This document shows, piece after piece, positions 1-9,284 of a stretch of 64,000 nt of DNA (positions within the stretch are counted from its first letter, which is position 1; each line of letters begins with the position of its first letter). This DNA is from Paenibacillus aceris (GTDB lineage Bacteria; Bacillota; Bacilli; Paenibacillales; NBRC-103111). Both the position numbers and the translations under genes were made by a program. The stretch is from NCBI RefSeq assembly GCF_017874035.1, contig NZ_JAGGKV010000007.1, forward strand, positions 248,001-312,000, in the 5' to 3' direction. The notes below the pieces were generated by a model. The model searched no databases. It was not told where the DNA came from and saw nothing but the letters and a program-made list of their open reading frames with translations.

Positions 1-17
1 GATACAGGTGCGCCTAC

Positions 18-46
18 GGCTATTCCGATTTGGAATAGCCTTTTTT
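18..46 (+). terminator. Intrinsic terminator
   Basis: A perfect 9-bp stem (GGCTATTCC / GGAATAGCC, loop GATTT) is followed by six T. It ends a plus-strand gene lying to the left of the window. Confidence 0.9.
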
Positions 47-72
47 CATTACCGGAATGGAGGTTCCCCCCA

Positions 73-1593
73 ATGAGAAGCTTTTTTATAAAGTGGATTC
101 AACGGACCAAAGCGCAGGAGCTCCGCTATTTTGGCTTACTGGGCTTCTTTCTGCTGACAGCCAATCTACTTGCCGCTGCTTCTTTCAAATTTACCCCTAA
201 GCTTCTACTATTCATGCTTTTTCAAGCGCTAATCTGCTTCTTTTTTGCCATCTGTATCCGTCAACTGAGACTAATCGGCATCGAGCATGAAGAGAAGAGT
301 AAGGAGCTGGCCTACCTAGCCTACCACGATACATTAACGGGATTGCCTAACCGCCGATTGTTCGAGGACCGATTGAAGCGGGTGCTTCTCCATGCTCAGC
401 GCAATGACCAGCTTGCGGCCGTTGTCTTTTTGGATATGGACAGGTTCAAGGAGGTCAATGACTCTATGGGTCACGCCTTCGGGGATCGTCTCATTCGTTT
501 GGCTGCCGAGAGATTGATAGGTTGTTTGCGAGGTTCTGACACGGTCTATCGGCAGGGAGGCGATGAGTTTATCATTCTGCTTGAATCTTTTACGAGACCT
601 GAAGATGTGAGAGTAGTAGCCACACGCATTCAATCGGTTTTGGAGGAGCCTTTTATGCTGGATGGGAAGCCTGTCATGATCACCGCCAGTATGGGAATTG
701 CGCTTTATCCGCTGGACGGTACACAACCCGAGCATCTTTTGCAGCGTGCGGATGAGGCGATGTATGAGGCCAAAGGCCAGGAGAATAACCGGTTTCAATT
801 CTATGCGTCACATATCGATGCTATGGTGAAGAGTAAAGCTCATATGGAAAGCGAGCTTCGTTTGGCTTTAGAGCAAGATCAAATTGAGTTGCTCTATCAG
901 CCGCAATATGAAATCACTGGCCGTAAGCTCATCGGGATGGAGGTCAGCCTTCATTGGGAGAAAGGGAGCAAGCAGCTGCGAACCCTTATGGATTGGCGGA
1001 AAGCAGCAGAGGAATTAGGTCTTATGGTGCCGATCGGCAATTGGGCAATTGGGACAGCTTGCAGACAGATGAGAGCCTGGCAGGACGCAGGCCATGAGCC
1101 GCTTAGAATGACGATTGCGATTACGGCTTCACAATTTAAAAGTGAGTATTTCGCAGGAGAAATTGCTGATATCTTGCAAGAAACCGGGATTAATTCCGCG
1201 CAGGTCGAGCTGGACCTTACAGAGAGCATTACGTCGTCGAATGTGCAAGAAGCAAGTAAGAAGCTGATGATGCTGAAGGAGCTTGGCGTGCGCATCGCCA
1301 TGGATGACTTGTGTACGGGACTATTTACACGAAGCGGAATGGAAGGCGTGCCGTTTGACAGCGTGAAACTGGACAGTACGTTGATTAGGGATTTAGTCGA
1401 TGACGAAGAAAATCAACTGCTTGCAGCTGCCATTGTTCGAATGGCTCACCGCTTAGGATTAACGCTAATTGCGAAAGGTGTCGAAACAGAGGAGCAGTTC
1501 GAGTATCTGAAGTTTCTGCAATGTACAGAGGTGCAAGGACAACTATTTAGCAACCCGATGCGACCTGATCAATTCCTGACATTAATGGCCTGA
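73..1593 (+). CDS. Membrane GGDEF protein with degenerate EAL domain
   Basis: Probable diguanylate cyclase (2 GTP to c-di-GMP) anchored by two N-terminal membrane segments (about residues 18-36 and 43-62). The GGDEF domain begins near LAYHDTLTGLPNRR, with an intact GGDEF at 162-166. An inhibitory-site RxxD (RGSD, 153-156) sits exactly five residues upstream. The C-terminal EAL domain is recognisable but eroded: EVS replaces EAL (E290 kept), DDLCTG replaces DDFGTG (411-416), and AKGVE replaces AEGVE, losing a conserved Glu at 468. Family knowledge says such EAL domains are usually inactive or act as c-di-GMP sensors, so I infer net cyclase activity. The ATG at 73 follows GGAGG at 59-63. Monocistronic, behind a terminator. 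Confidence 0.9.
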   Translation: MRSFFIKWIQRTKAQELRYFGLLGFFLLTANLLAAASFKFTPKLLLFMLFQALICFFFAICIRQLRLIGIEHEEKSKELAYLAYHDTLTGLPNRRLFEDRLKRVLLHAQRNDQLAAVVFLDMDRFKEVNDSMGHAFGDRLIRLAAERLIGCLRGSDTVYRQGGDEFIILLESFTRPEDVRVVATRIQSVLEEPFMLDGKPVMITASMGIALYPLDGTQPEHLLQRADEAMYEAKGQENNRFQFYASHIDAMVKSKAHMESELRLALEQDQIELLYQPQYEITGRKLIGMEVSLHWEKGSKQLRTLMDWRKAAEELGLMVPIGNWAIGTACRQMRAWQDAGHEPLRMTIAITASQFKSEYFAGEIADILQETGINSAQVELDLTESITSSNVQEASKKLMMLKELGVRIAMDDLCTGLFTRSGMEGVPFDSVKLDSTLIRDLVDDEENQLLAAAIVRMAHRLGLTLIAKGVETEEQFEYLKFLQCTEVQGQLFSNPMRPDQFLTLMA

Positions 1594-1865
1594 AAATTTA
1601 GAAATAGGCTATCTAGATTTTATTGACCGGTGGTAGTATAATAAATAATTGGGGCTTAAAACCTATATTGTAGGGGTTTACAAAAAGGCCGTGTTAACTT
1701 GTTTAACATCACGAATTATGTTCAATTGCCGTGTCGATTGCTTTTAAGTTCATGTTCAAAGTGATACACTCGGTCTAAAGTCAGATATACATAATTTAAC
1801 TAGTTCTGGTCAACCTAGAATGTGGGATTTAAGGAACAATTTTAAATTATCTTTTGGGGGTAGAA

Positions 1866-2936
1866 ATGATGAAAAAAGTACTCACAACAGCACTAATGGC
1901 TGTCACTGTTTCCGCGTTGGCTTTAACTGGTTGCGCCAAAAAAGAAGAAACAAAACCGGCGGCATCCGCATCTCCAGCTGCAAGTAGCGCGGCATCCGCA
2001 GCACCTGGCAACAACAGCGGCAAAGATTTCAAAATCGGCATGGTAACAGATATTGGCGGCGTAAACGATAAATCCTTTAACCAAAGCGCATGGGAAGGCT
2101 TACAGCAGTTGAAAAAGCAAACCGGCGCAAACGTGAAGAACTTGGAAAGTAAAAGCGATGCTGACTACACGCCTAACTTGAACCAATTCGTTAAAGACGG
2201 TTACAACTTGACATGGGGTATCGGTTTCTTGATGGGCGATGCGCTTAAAACGGTTGCAACACAAAACCCGAATGCTAAATTAGCGATTATTGATAACGTT
2301 GTTGAAGCTCCAAACGTAGAATCCGTTACATTCTCCGAGCAAGAAGGTTCTTACCTCGTGGGCGTGGTTGCAGGTCTTACGACGAAAACCAACAAAATCG
2401 GTTTCGTTGGCGGTATCGACATCCCGGTTATCAAACGTTTTGAGGCTGGTTTCGTAGCCGGCGTGAAAGCTGTTAACCCTAACGCAACGATTAAAATTAA
2501 CTATACAGGCGCTTTCGACAAGCCTGACCTTGGTAAAGCAGCAGCAGCAACGATCTACAACGATGGCGCTGATATCATTTTCCATGCAGCAGGTTCCACA
2601 GGTAACGGTGTGTTCAACGAAGCAAAAGACCGTGCGAAAAACGGTAAAAAGGTTTGGGTTATCGGTGTAGATAAAGACCAATCCCTTGAGTTCGGCGATG
2701 AAGTGACACTGACTTCCATGTTGAAACGTGTTGACAACGCAGTTGCTCGTGTTTCCAAAGACGTTATCGACAACAAATTCCAAGGCGGTAAAAATGTAAC
2801 GCTTGGTCTTAAAGATGACGGTGTAGGTCTTCCTGAGACTTCCAAGAAAAACGTAACAGCCGATATCTTGAAAAAAGTGGATGAGTACAAAGCAAAAATC
2901 ATCAGCGGCGAAATCAAAGTTCCTGAAAAACCATAA
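1866..2936 (+). CDS. nupN: BMP-family nucleoside-binding lipoprotein
   Basis: Substrate-binding lipoprotein of a nucleoside ABC importer (BmpA/TmpC/Med family, B. subtilis NupN/YufN-like). A lipoprotein signal peptide ends in lipobox ALTGC with the lipidated Cys at about residue 23. An Ala/Ser-rich linker follows, then the BMP fold starting KIGMVTDIGGVNDKSFNQSA, typical of the family. Start: a GGGGG ribosome site at 1856-1860 favours ATG 1866 or 1869; an in-frame TTG at 1854 lies inside that site. It is followed by a hairpin and then the ATPase and two permease genes. The 270-nt upstream leader holds an extended -10-like TGATACACT (1762-1770) but no riboswitch I can recognise. Purine nucleoside specificity is inferred from family and operon order. 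Confidence 0.9.
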   Translation: MMKKVLTTALMAVTVSALALTGCAKKEETKPAASASPAASSAASAAPGNNSGKDFKIGMVTDIGGVNDKSFNQSAWEGLQQLKKQTGANVKNLESKSDADYTPNLNQFVKDGYNLTWGIGFLMGDALKTVATQNPNAKLAIIDNVVEAPNVESVTFSEQEGSYLVGVVAGLTTKTNKIGFVGGIDIPVIKRFEAGFVAGVKAVNPNATIKINYTGAFDKPDLGKAAAATIYNDGADIIFHAAGSTGNGVFNEAKDRAKNGKKVWVIGVDKDQSLEFGDEVTLTSMLKRVDNAVARVSKDVIDNKFQGGKNVTLGLKDDGVGLPETSKKNVTADILKKVDEYKAKIISGEIKVPEKP

Positions 2937-2987
2937 GAAGCGTATAATAGGCATAGCGGTTACGAACGATAGGTTTACTCCTGTTCA

Positions 2988-3018
2988 AACAAGGCTAGTT
3001 ATAATAACTAGCCTTGTT
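2988..3018 (+). terminator. Intercistronic hairpin, partial terminator
   Basis: A perfect 13-bp inverted repeat (AACAAGGCTAGTT / AACTAGCCTTGTT, loop ATAAT) lies between the binding-protein and ATPase genes, followed by a weak T-rich tail. Probably attenuates read-through or protects the upstream mRNA, giving more binding protein than transporter. Confidence 0.75.
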
Positions 3019-3061
3019 CTTAGTTTAAAGGTAATAAAAAATTGATCCTTAGGGTGATCTG

Positions 3062-4603
3062 ATGAGTGAAGTAGTCCCTGTTGTTGAACTTAGCAACATT
3101 ACGAAGCGGTTTCCGGGTATTGTAGCGAATGATGCCATCAGCTTGAAGCTGATGAAGGGTGAAATCCATGCCCTGCTGGGCGAGAACGGTGCGGGTAAAT
3201 CCACACTGATGAATATTTTGTTCGGGCTTTATCAGCCAGACGAAGGGTTTATTAAAGTACAAGGCAAGGAAGTTTTTATCGATAGCCCCAATCGTGCGAT
3301 CGAGCTGGGTATCGGGATGGTGCATCAGCATTTCAAGCTAGTTCAGCCGTTTACGGTAACGGAAAACATTATTTTGGGCATGGAGCCTAAAAAAGGGCTG
3401 AATGTCGACATTAAAACAGCACAAGACAAAGTGCGCAAGCTATCCGAGCAATATGGGCTGCGCGTTGATCCAAAAGCAAGAATCGAAGATATTTCCGTCG
3501 GTATGCAGCAGCGTGTTGAAATATTGAAAACGCTGTATCGTGGCGCCGATATTCTCATTTTTGATGAACCTACAGCCGTACTAACGCCGCAAGAAATCAG
3601 TGAATTGATGGTCATTATGCGCAATCTGGTGAAAGAGGGCAAATCCATCATTCTCATTACACATAAGCTGAAAGAAATTATGGAGATTGCTGATACCGTG
3701 ACGATTATTCGCCGCGGCAAAGTAATTGATTCCATCGCAAGCGCGGAAGCGAACCCGCAGATTTTGGCGGAGAAGATGGTCGGGCGCGACGTCTCTTTTA
3801 AGGTTGATAAAAAGGAAGTGAACCTTGGGGAGCCTGTTCTCCAAGTTAAGAATTTGGTTGTGCGCAATCAACAAGGGCTAGCTGCTTTGAAAGAGCTTAA
3901 TTTCGAGGTGAAAGCCGGAGAAATACTGGGCATCGCCGGTGTCGACGGCAATGGACAGAGTGAATTGATCGAGGCATTAACGGGACTGCGGTCCGTTGAC
4001 AGCGGACAAGTATTGCTGACGGGAAGCGATATCACGAACCAGACGCCGAGAGAGATCTCAGAGGCGGGTTTGTCTCATATTCCGGAGGACAGGCATAAAC
4101 ACGGACTTGTACTCGATTTCTCCATGAGTGAAAACATGGTGTTGGAAACGTATTTCCACCCTGCCTATAACAAAGCGGGCTTTCTCAATTATGAAGCGAT
4201 AGACCGCCATGCGGAAGCGCTCATTAAGCAGTTTGACGTAAGAACGCCAAGCATTTATAACAAAGCCCGTTCTTTGTCAGGAGGCAACCAACAAAAAGCA
4301 ATTGTTGCCAGGGAAATACACAAGAATCCAAATCTGTTAATTGCCGCTCAACCAACGCGCGGGTTGGATGTCGGAGCTATTGAATTCGTACACAGGCAGC
4401 TGATTGAGCAGCGGAACAAGGGCAAGGCCGTTCTGCTGATTTCTTTTGAGTTGGATGAAATTATGAATGTGTCGGATCGCATTGCGGTTATCTACGAAGG
4501 ACAGATTGTGGGAGAAGTGCTGCCGCAAGAGACGAACGATCAAGAGATCGGACTCCTCATGGCCGGCAGTAAGCGCACGGGGAAAGGAGCCGCTCATGAA
4601 TAA
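3062..4603 (+). CDS. nupO: Nucleoside ABC transporter, double ATPase
   Basis: 513-aa sugar/nucleoside-type ATPase with two nucleotide-binding domains (RbsA-like, NupO/YufO). NBD1 has Walker A GENGAGKST (about 40), signature SVGMQQR (about 143) and Walker B LIFDEPTAVL. NBD2 has a degenerate P-loop GVDGNGQSE (about 300), signature LSGGNQQK (about 408) and AAQPTRGLDVG. In the last motif Gln occupies the catalytic Glu position, which is characteristic of this nucleoside subgroup. ATG 3062 follows AGGGTGAT. The 3' end overlaps the first permease by 8 nt, so the genes are co-translated. Confidence 0.92.
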   Translation: MSEVVPVVELSNITKRFPGIVANDAISLKLMKGEIHALLGENGAGKSTLMNILFGLYQPDEGFIKVQGKEVFIDSPNRAIELGIGMVHQHFKLVQPFTVTENIILGMEPKKGLNVDIKTAQDKVRKLSEQYGLRVDPKARIEDISVGMQQRVEILKTLYRGADILIFDEPTAVLTPQEISELMVIMRNLVKEGKSIILITHKLKEIMEIADTVTIIRRGKVIDSIASAEANPQILAEKMVGRDVSFKVDKKEVNLGEPVLQVKNLVVRNQQGLAALKELNFEVKAGEILGIAGVDGNGQSELIEALTGLRSVDSGQVLLTGSDITNQTPREISEAGLSHIPEDRHKHGLVLDFSMSENMVLETYFHPAYNKAGFLNYEAIDRHAEALIKQFDVRTPSIYNKARSLSGGNQQKAIVAREIHKNPNLLIAAQPTRGLDVGAIEFVHRQLIEQRNKGKAVLLISFELDEIMNVSDRIAVIYEGQIVGEVLPQETNDQEIGLLMAGSKRTGKGAAHE

Positions 4604-5675
4604 GGTTGTTCGTGTTTTAACAAGTGAATCAGCGGTGAATCCCATCGTGGCGATTGTGCTCGGGCTATTATTCGGAGCGCTCGTCATGCTGGCAGGCGGC
4701 TACAATCCGATTGCTGCTTATGGTGCGTTATTTGCCCGTGTTTTCGGGAATTCGTATGACATCGGGGAAGCGATTCGCGCGATTACTCCTCTGATTTTGA
4801 CGGGCTTATCTGTCGCTTTTGCATTCCGGACGGGCTTGTTTAATATCGGAGCTGAAGGGCAGTTCGTCATGGGTATGACCGGGGCAACCTTTATCGGCGT
4901 CAAAGTGACGGGGCTTCCATGGATTATTCATGCACCGTTAGCCGTTATCGTCGGGGCTCTTATTGGCGGGCTCTGGGGAGCGATCGCTGGTTATTTAAAA
5001 GCCAAACGCGGGGTTAACGAGGTTATTACAACGATCATGCTTAACTGGATCGCGTTATTCCTGTCGAACTATATCGTGAATACATTCCTGCTGGAGCCGA
5101 AGCAGCAGCGTTCTTACATGATTCAGGACTCGGCTTCACTAAGTATCACTTGGTTGTCAGACCTTATGAATCATGCCAGGATCCACTGGGGGACCGTGAT
5201 TGCCATCCTTGCAGCGGTAGCGTTTTATGTGATTTTATGGAAAACCAAGCAGGGCTACGAACTGCGTGCCGTTGGCCATAATATGGATGCTGCGAAGTAT
5301 GCGGGCATGAACGTGAATCGAAACATTATTAAAGCAATGTTTATCTCGGGTATTTTTGCCGGGCTTGGCGGCGTATTTGAAATTCTTGGCGTGTTCCACT
5401 ATCAAGTCGTAGCCGCGGCATCGCCTGGATATGGATTTGATGGCATCGCCGTGTCCTTGTTAGGTGCGAACAATCCGCTCGGGATTGTCCTCGGAGCCGC
5501 GCTGTTCGGCGGTTTATCCTACGGATCAGCGGGAATGAGCTTTGGTGCCGATGTGCCGCCGGAGATTATCCGTATCGTCATCGGTTCGGTCATCTTCTTT
5601 GTGGCCACACAAGGGATTGTCAAATGGGTGCTCATCCCGTTCTATAGCAAACGCAAGAAAGAGAGGGCGTCGTAA
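4596..5675 (+). CDS. nupP: Nucleoside ABC transporter permease 1
   Basis: 359-aa integral membrane permease of the BPD_transp_2 (RbsC/YufP) family, with family marks FRTGLFNIGAEGQF and RAVGHNMDAAKYAGM, the latter being the cytoplasmic coupling loop. ATG 4596 follows AAAGGAGC and overlaps the ATPase stop; longer in-frame readings have no ribosome site. It pairs with the next gene to form the heterodimeric channel. Confidence 0.92.
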   Translation: MNKVVRVLTSESAVNPIVAIVLGLLFGALVMLAGGYNPIAAYGALFARVFGNSYDIGEAIRAITPLILTGLSVAFAFRTGLFNIGAEGQFVMGMTGATFIGVKVTGLPWIIHAPLAVIVGALIGGLWGAIAGYLKAKRGVNEVITTIMLNWIALFLSNYIVNTFLLEPKQQRSYMIQDSASLSITWLSDLMNHARIHWGTVIAILAAVAFYVILWKTKQGYELRAVGHNMDAAKYAGMNVNRNIIKAMFISGIFAGLGGVFEILGVFHYQVVAAASPGYGFDGIAVSLLGANNPLGIVLGAALFGGLSYGSAGMSFGADVPPEIIRIVIGSVIFFVATQGIVKWVLIPFYSKRKKERAS

Positions 5676-5676
5676 C

Positions 5677-6660
5677 ATGGACCTGCTCACAATGCTCAAC
5701 GCGTTTTTCACGAAATTCAGTGAACTTATCAACACAACACTCGTATACTCGACAGCGCTGATCTTCGGAGCTATTGCCGGTATTTTCTCGGAGCGTTCCG
5801 GTGTAGTCAACATTGGGATTGAGGGTCTTATGGTATCGGGAGCTTTTGCATCCGCCGTTGGCGCCTATTATGCGGAAGAGGCGAATATGGGCGTTTGGTC
5901 TCCTTGGATTGGATTGCTGACAGCTATGTTGTTTGCGCTGATTTTCGCTCTTATTCATGCGGTAGCGACAATAACCTTTAAGGCCAATCAAGTGATCAGC
6001 GGTGTGGTTATCAACTTCTTGGCTGCAGGCGTGACGCTGTTTCTGGTTAAAGTGCTGTTCAACGGCGCGGGTCAAACCGAAACGTTAAACGATGTGTTTT
6101 CCAAATGGGAATTTCCGCTTTTGTCGAAAATCCCGTATATCGGATATGCGTTCTTCACGGCCTATCCAACGACATATATTGCGCTAATTCTCGTGGCTGT
6201 TACGTATTACGTACTGTTCAAAACCCCATTCGGTCTGCGTCTGCGTTCCGTAGGCGAGCATCCGAGTGCGGCGGATACCGTTGGGATTAAAGTCAAGCGC
6301 ATACGTTATATCGCTGTACTGATCAGTGGTCTGCTGGGCGGGCTTGGCGGCGCGACGATTACGCTGACGACAACAAGCGCCTTCTCGCATAACACCATTT
6401 CAGGCCAAGGATTTATCGCGATGGCTGCGATGATCTTCGGCAAATGGCATCCGTTTGGCGCCCTGGGCGCTGCCGTCTTCTTCGGTATGGCGCAGGCGCT
6501 CAACAACTTCATGCGGTTGTTCGATTTCTCGAAGAACATTCCACAAGAGTTCCTCTACATGCTGCCTTACGTACTGACGATTTTAGTACTAGCAGGCGCA
6601 GTAGGCCGAGCTAAAGCACCGTCAGCACTCGGTGAGCCTTACGATCCGGGCAAGCGTTAA
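5677..6660 (+). CDS. nupQ: Nucleoside ABC transporter permease 2
   Basis: 327-aa second BPD_transp_2 permease (YufQ-like), with the family motifs GIFSERSGVVNIGIEGLM and RSVGEHPSAADTVGI. The ATG lies one nucleotide after the preceding stop, with GAGAGG upstream, so the two permeases are translationally coupled. Last gene of the operon; a terminator follows. Confidence 0.92.
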   Translation: MDLLTMLNAFFTKFSELINTTLVYSTALIFGAIAGIFSERSGVVNIGIEGLMVSGAFASAVGAYYAEEANMGVWSPWIGLLTAMLFALIFALIHAVATITFKANQVISGVVINFLAAGVTLFLVKVLFNGAGQTETLNDVFSKWEFPLLSKIPYIGYAFFTAYPTTYIALILVAVTYYVLFKTPFGLRLRSVGEHPSAADTVGIKVKRIRYIAVLISGLLGGLGGATITLTTTSAFSHNTISGQGFIAMAAMIFGKWHPFGALGAAVFFGMAQALNNFMRLFDFSKNIPQEFLYMLPYVLTILVLAGAVGRAKAPSALGEPYDPGKR

Positions 6661-6692
6661 GAGCCAGAAGTTAAAGATAGAAAATGAAAATG

Positions 6693-6731
6693 CACCACTT
6701 TGGGAGTAGTAGCTCCTGAGGTGGTGTTTTT
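6693..6731 (+). terminator. Terminator of the nucleoside transporter operon
   Basis: A stem CACCAC / GTGGTG with an internal GGAG...CTCC pairing is followed by TTTTT. Confidence 0.8.
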
Positions 6732-6743
6732 GTCTTTATTTCG

Positions 6744-6988
6744 CAAGTAGTATCTGGAAGATTGCCTAACCTCGGCGAAGACGAGATTGCCTCTATGCGG
6801 AAAAACATCAGTGGCTTGCTCGATACTTCTCGGAGATCATCGGCAAAATATCGGAAGTCATCTCCCATACTGCCGCATCCTCCGAAGAACTGACCGCGAT
6901 CGCGAACTAGTCGACGAAATCGTCTGAACACATCACGCTTGCCGTTAAGCAAGTGATCGAAGCTTGCGGAGCAGACCAGCCGGTTTAA
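6744..6988 (+). pseudogene. Relic of a methyl-accepting chemotaxis protein
   Basis: Two plus-strand frames together read like the HAMP-to-signalling-domain junction of a chemoreceptor. The first reads QVVSGRLPNLGEDEIASM, followed by RKNISGLL. After a frameshift near 6820 comes YFSEIIGKISEVISHTAASS, continuing EELTAIAN, an in-frame TAG (likely from CAG), then STKSSEHITLAVKQVIEA, ending at TAA 6986-6988. No start, sensor domain or conserved hairpin tip remains. A non-functional fragment inferred from motif resemblance only. Confidence 0.7.
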
Positions 6989-7002
6989 GCTGAAATAATA
7001 AG

Positions 7003-7043
7003 AAGGGCTGCATAGGATCAATCATGATCTTGATGCAGCCCTT
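7003..7043 (-). terminator. Terminator of the AraC-type regulator
   Basis: An 11-bp inverted repeat (AAGGGCTGCAT / ATGCAGCCCTT), T-rich on the minus-strand side, lies directly after the regulator stop. Confidence 0.75.
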
Positions 7044-7045
7044 TA

Positions 7046-7906
7046 TTATAGCGATTTGATTTGATTGCGATACTCGCTCGGCGAGACGCCGTATAAGCGG
7101 CGGAATTGTTTGGAGAAATATAGCGGATCATAAAAACCGACAGACGATGCGATTTGTTCAATCGTCAGCTCCAACCGCTCGCGCAGCAGTTGGCGCGCTT
7201 TATCCACTCGCAGCTTGAGCAGGAACGTTACAGGGGTCATCTTGGTATGCCGTTTGAATATGCGCGATAGGTAGGCGCGGTTATAGCCCAAGCTCTCCGC
7301 CATCATTTCGATGGTAATCGGCTCGGCGTATTGCGTGGACAGGTAATGGATCGCTTGCTGCACAACACGGTCGCTTTCGGCTTCAGCGACGAAACCTGCC
7401 GCCCCCGAGGCGGATAAAACTTCGCAATACTCGCCCAGCAGTTGGTACAGGTACCCAATCGACCGCAGCTGAGCGTTGGATTTTCTGGCGCGTAAAGCTT
7501 GCTGGATATGGCGGAAAAGAACCGGGATATGCCGATTACGGGTTGTGTGAATAATAGGCTGTAAAGGATTAACGCCTGTAGACGCAATCAGCTCCGAAGC
7601 CTGCTCGCCCGTAAAGGCAATCCAGCAGTAATGCCACGGATCGTGCTCATCCGAAACATAGCTGATCAGCTGTTCAGGTTTGATGACGAAGCTTTCTCCG
7701 GCTCCAAGCTCGTAGTCCTCTCCTTGCGAGGAGAAGACACCTTTTCCCGAAATGACGTAGTGGATCAGGTAGTAATCATATACTTTGGGACCCAGCCGAT
7801 GGACAGGCTTCGTTTGGCTCTCTCCGGCAAAAAGCACGGTCAAAGCGCCTTCCCTGGAGGGCAATGGATTGGAAACGACGTAGTAGCTTTCCTTCTTAGG
7901 CGTCAC
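7046..7906 (-). CDS. AraC-family regulator, probable gal activator
   Basis: 286-aa transcription factor with an N-terminal cupin-like sensor domain (about 20-150, GAGESFVIKPEQLISY) and a C-terminal double helix-turn-helix (about 185-285). The HTH has the AraC signatures SLGYNRAYLSRIFKRHTKMT and SVGFYDPLYFSKQFRRLYGV. The GTG start at 7906 is preceded by AGGAGCTGAG about 10 nt away. It is divergent from galKET across a 195-bp intergenic region. Such AraC proteins usually activate the adjacent sugar operon, so galactose or a galactoside as effector is inferred from position alone. Confidence 0.88.
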   Translation of the reverse strand: MTPKKESYYVVSNPLPSREGALTVLFAGESQTKPVHRLGPKVYDYYLIHYVISGKGVFSSQGEDYELGAGESFVIKPEQLISYVSDEHDPWHYCWIAFTGEQASELIASTGVNPLQPIIHTTRNRHIPVLFRHIQQALRARKSNAQLRSIGYLYQLLGEYCEVLSASGAAGFVAEAESDRVVQQAIHYLSTQYAEPITIEMMAESLGYNRAYLSRIFKRHTKMTPVTFLLKLRVDKARQLLRERLELTIEQIASSVGFYDPLYFSKQFRRLYGVSPSEYRNQIKSL

Positions 7907-7990
7907 TTGTCTCAGCTCCTATCGAGAAGTCTGTTGACTCTTTCCAATGTACCATATTTGACGTTCAGGAACCAAACGTGAGATCACATT

Positions 7991-8046
7991 TTTCCATGTG
8001 GAAATTACATGCCTCCATAGCCAATCACACGTTCTTCTCTTATACT
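7991..8046 (+). promoter_or_regulatory. gal promoter region with palindromic operator
   Basis: A 14-bp inverted repeat TTTCCATGTGGAAA (7991-8004) lies 36 nt upstream of a -10-like TATACT (8041-8046). No good -35 box is present at the right spacing, as expected for an activator-dependent promoter. Binding by the divergent AraC protein is an inference. Confidence 0.5.
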
Positions 8047-8101
8047 GAAGTTACAAACTTGCTCCTACAGCAATCCAAAAAATACTAAAGGCGGTGCCAG
8101 A

Positions 8102-9283
8102 ATGGCAGACTTGCAAGCTTTGAAGGACACGTTTATTGAAATTTACGGGGAATCCGCAGCGCCAATCTCAGCGTTTCATGCTCCAGGCCGGGTTAACCTG
8201 ATCGGCGAGCACACGGATTACAACGGAGGTTATGTATTCCCTGCGGCGTTAACGTTCGGAACGACTCTTCTTATCCGTCCAAGACAAGACCGTGTCATTG
8301 GATTTGCATCGACCAACCTGGCGCTTCGCAAACAAATTTCCATAGATGACTTGTCCTACCAAGAAGAAGATAACTGGATCAACTATCCGAAAGGAATCTT
8401 CGTGCATTTGGCCAAAGAAGGCTTTCCGGTTACGCGCGGCTACGATCTATTGTTCCACGGTGAAATTCCGAACGGTGCCGGACTTTCGTCCTCCGCTTCC
8501 ATCGAGGTTGTTACGGCATTCGCCTTAGAGACATTAGAAAAATATCCGGTTGATACCGTGAAAATTGCCTTGCTGGCGCAAAAAACAGAGAACCAATTCG
8601 TTGGTGTGAATTGTGGAATCATGGACCAATTCGCAGTAGCTAATGGCAAAAAGGATCACGCGATCCTGCTCATGTGCGACACGCTGGAATATCGCCATGT
8701 GCCGTTCCAAAGCGGCAGCTACAAGCTGGTGATCGGAAACACCAACAAACGCAGAGGTCTCGTCGACTCCGCTTACAATGAGAGAAGAAGCCAATGTGAG
8801 CAAGCCGTTGCTTATCTGCAAAAGCAATTCCCTGCTATCACACTGCTAGGTCAATTGAACCTTGATCAGTTCAACGAATATAAGCATCTGATTCCAGACG
8901 AAACGGTTCGCCGCAGAGCGCAGCACGTTATAGAAGAAATCGATCGTGTCCTCAAGTCGATTGAAGTTCTGGAAAAAAATGATCTTGAAGCTTTCGGCAA
9001 GCTGATGATTGGTTCCCACGACTCCCTGCGTGATCTCTATGAAGTAACCGGCATAGAGCTGGATACGATGGTTGCGGCAGCATTAAAAGTTCCGGGTGTA
9101 CTTGGGGCGCGCATGACAGGAGCAGGCTTCGGCGGATGTACGGTTTCTTTGGTTCATGAGGACAGCGTGCAAACATTTATCGATCAAGTCGGCAAAGAAT
9201 ATACAGAACAAACAGGTTTAACACCGAGCTTCTATGTATGTGATATCGGGAATGGTGTCGAACAGGTCGGGGAGGCGTTGTAA
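8102..9283 (+). CDS. galK: Galactokinase
   Basis: 393-aa GHMP kinase; phosphorylates galactose at C1 with ATP, first step of the Leloir pathway. It has the galactokinase signature [19 protein letters not shown] near residue 30, the GHMP ATP loop [12 protein letters not shown] near 125 and the C-terminal GAGFGGC motif. Full length for the family. ATG 8102 follows GGCGGTG. First gene of galKET, with galE starting 1 nt after its stop. Confidence 0.96.
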   Translation: MADLQALKDTFIEIYGESAAPISAFHAPGRVNLIGEHTDYNGGYVFPAALTFGTTLLIRPRQDRVIGFASTNLALRKQISIDDLSYQEEDNWINYPKGIFVHLAKEGFPVTRGYDLLFHGEIPNGAGLSSSASIEVVTAFALETLEKYPVDTVKIALLAQKTENQFVGVNCGIMDQFAVANGKKDHAILLMCDTLEYRHVPFQSGSYKLVIGNTNKRRGLVDSAYNERRSQCEQAVAYLQKQFPAITLLGQLNLDQFNEYKHLIPDETVRRRAQHVIEEIDRVLKSIEVLEKNDLEAFGKLMIGSHDSLRDLYEVTGIELDTMVAAALKVPGVLGARMTGAGFGGCTVSLVHEDSVQTFIDQVGKEYTEQTGLTPSFYVCDIGNGVEQVGEAL

Positions 9284-9284
9284 A

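Noticed and set aside
1620..1865. Purine riboswitch before the nucleoside transporter
   Set aside because: The leader lacks the conserved core blocks of the purine aptamer; only weak inverted repeats are present.
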